NCBI GenBank assembly: GCA_949752745.1 | Contig: OX457034.1 | Location: 8,850,278-8,914,277, forward strand | Reading direction: 5' to 3' | Length of the DNA stretch: 64,000 nucleotides | Origin: Protula sp. h YS-2021 | Lineage: Eukaryota; Annelida; Polychaeta; Sabellida; Serpulidae | Shown: positions 63,030-64,000 of the stretch, piece after piece | How the letters are laid out: every line of letters begins with the position of its first letter | How positions within the stretch are numbered: the first letter of the stretch is position 1 | Position numbers and translations under genes: made by a program | The notes under the pieces: generated by a model | The model's database searches: none | Told to the model about the DNA's origin: nothing | The model's input: the letters and a program-made list of their open reading frames with translations, nothing else

Positions 63030-63445
63030 TTCAACAGATAGAAGGTTCACAATACGTTCCGGAGAAAGAATGTTATAGGATAAGAGACAGAAGATAGGAT
63101 GTTCATTATATAGCGTTCCGAAAGCAGATGTTAATTATATAGTGTTCAGAAGATAGAATGTTCATAATACAATGTTTAGAAGACAGAATGTTCATTATAC
63201 AGAGTGTTCAGAAGATAGAATGTTCATAATACAATGTTCAGAAGACAGAATGTTCATTAGACAGAGTGTTCAGAAGTCAGAATGTTCATTACACAGTGTT
63301 CAGAAGGCAGAATGCTTATTACACAGATAGAGGACTCGGAAGATATATAATGTCCAGAAGTTTCAGAAAACATAAGAATGTTCGGAAGACAAAAGATTAT
63401 GAAGATAGAATGTTCAGGAGATAAGAAGATAGAATGTTCAGGAAA
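63030..63445. repeat. ~30-32-bp minisatellite, about 13 copies
   Basis: AGAATGTTCATTATACAG + AGTGTTCAGAAGAT, with two alternating unit types (ATTATACAGAGTG and ATAATACAATG) in the centre and degenerate edges. Confidence 0.93.
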
Positions 63446-64000
63446 TAGAATAATAACAATCCTTTGAAATACTAACATTTATTAGTCTAGCTTAAAATCC
63501 ACATAAATCCCTTAAGATAAATGCAATTAGTGCAAACACAAAAGTAATAAATTGCAATTAAGGAATTGGATTTAAACACAAGCGTTAAGGAAAGATTCCA
63601 AATGATGCATGAGCTGGTTGGGGTATAAATTCACTTCACCGAAACAGGCTCAAAGGCATTTTTCAGGGGGGTAATTATGGGTATTCAGTGCGTGGGTGCC
63701 TTATCTCTTTGCCACTGGACAAACCCCATCAGATTACCAGTAAAAGAGACATTTTCAATTCCAGAAATACGAGACGACTGCTTTCTTGTACATAGCCGCA
63801 CCGCGGTAAGGATGGTCGTTAATCTTGCTCACAATCATTGACATGTGAAGGATAACGATGGCTTCATTTGAGTGATTGCAAACGCTATTTTGCTGGCTCC
63901 CAAATTTAATGAAAATCGTCAATGTCTGTGAATATTAAATGACAAGGTTTTTTGGCGGGGTTTTAGTGTAGTAAGCTGATTCTTTTGTGCGCATATAATG
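63446..64000. other. Noncoding, nothing recognised
   Basis: AT-rich DNA to the window end. No gene seen. Confidence 0.4.

Overview
The window is AT-rich eukaryotic DNA from an animal. It has introns, dinucleotide runs of 75-180 bp, many unrelated minisatellites and dispersed repeats, and very little coding sequence. A class A GPCR, a C-type-lectin-like exon, a CR1/Jockey-type LINE remnant and AGGTCA-rich dispersed DNA together fit a marine invertebrate, most likely a lophotrochozoan such as a mollusc. That assignment is inference; nothing in the window names the species.

Layout. 1-233 (minus strand): edge of a probable secreted C-type lectin-domain gene running off the left end. 0.8-4.9 kb: a TG run and three tandem arrays. 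6.38-8.10 kb (plus strand): the only complete gene I can support, a two-exon rhodopsin-like GPCR (363 aa) whose frame is restored exactly by a GT-AG intron carrying a (TA)n(TG)n microsatellite. 8.3-9.6 kb: a decayed 67-76 bp minisatellite directly behind the last exon. 11.15-12.09 kb (minus strand): a 5'-truncated, frameshifted LINE ending in a (TAC)n tail. 12.1-15 kb: a roughly 50-bp array and long GTAG-type repeats. 20.9-25.8 kb: a block of seven arrays dominated by about 45 copies of a 31-bp unit. 26-41 kb: mostly single-copy-looking noncoding DNA with dispersed repeats, including two of the three copies of a GTCAA-rich family. 41.5-46.8 kb and 49.8-63.4 kb: dense arrays with units of 15, 18, 22-28, 42, 44 and 51 bp, a 0.6-kb element with short inverted ends, tRNA-like SINE heads, and a 21-copy 44-bp array with higher-order structure.

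The genes do not form a pathway. The notable signals are structural: the full CRE octamer TGACGTCA occurs 17 times where about one is expected; long (TA)n tracts repeatedly abut minisatellites; one 31-bp repeat family exists in a young and an old form on either side of a (TA)n tract; and several repeats have unit lengths that are multiples of three, creating long false reading frames on both strands. I found no convincing new biological system. Most ORFs longer than 60 codons here are repeat artefacts. Coordinates of repeat edges are read by eye and may be off by a few bases.
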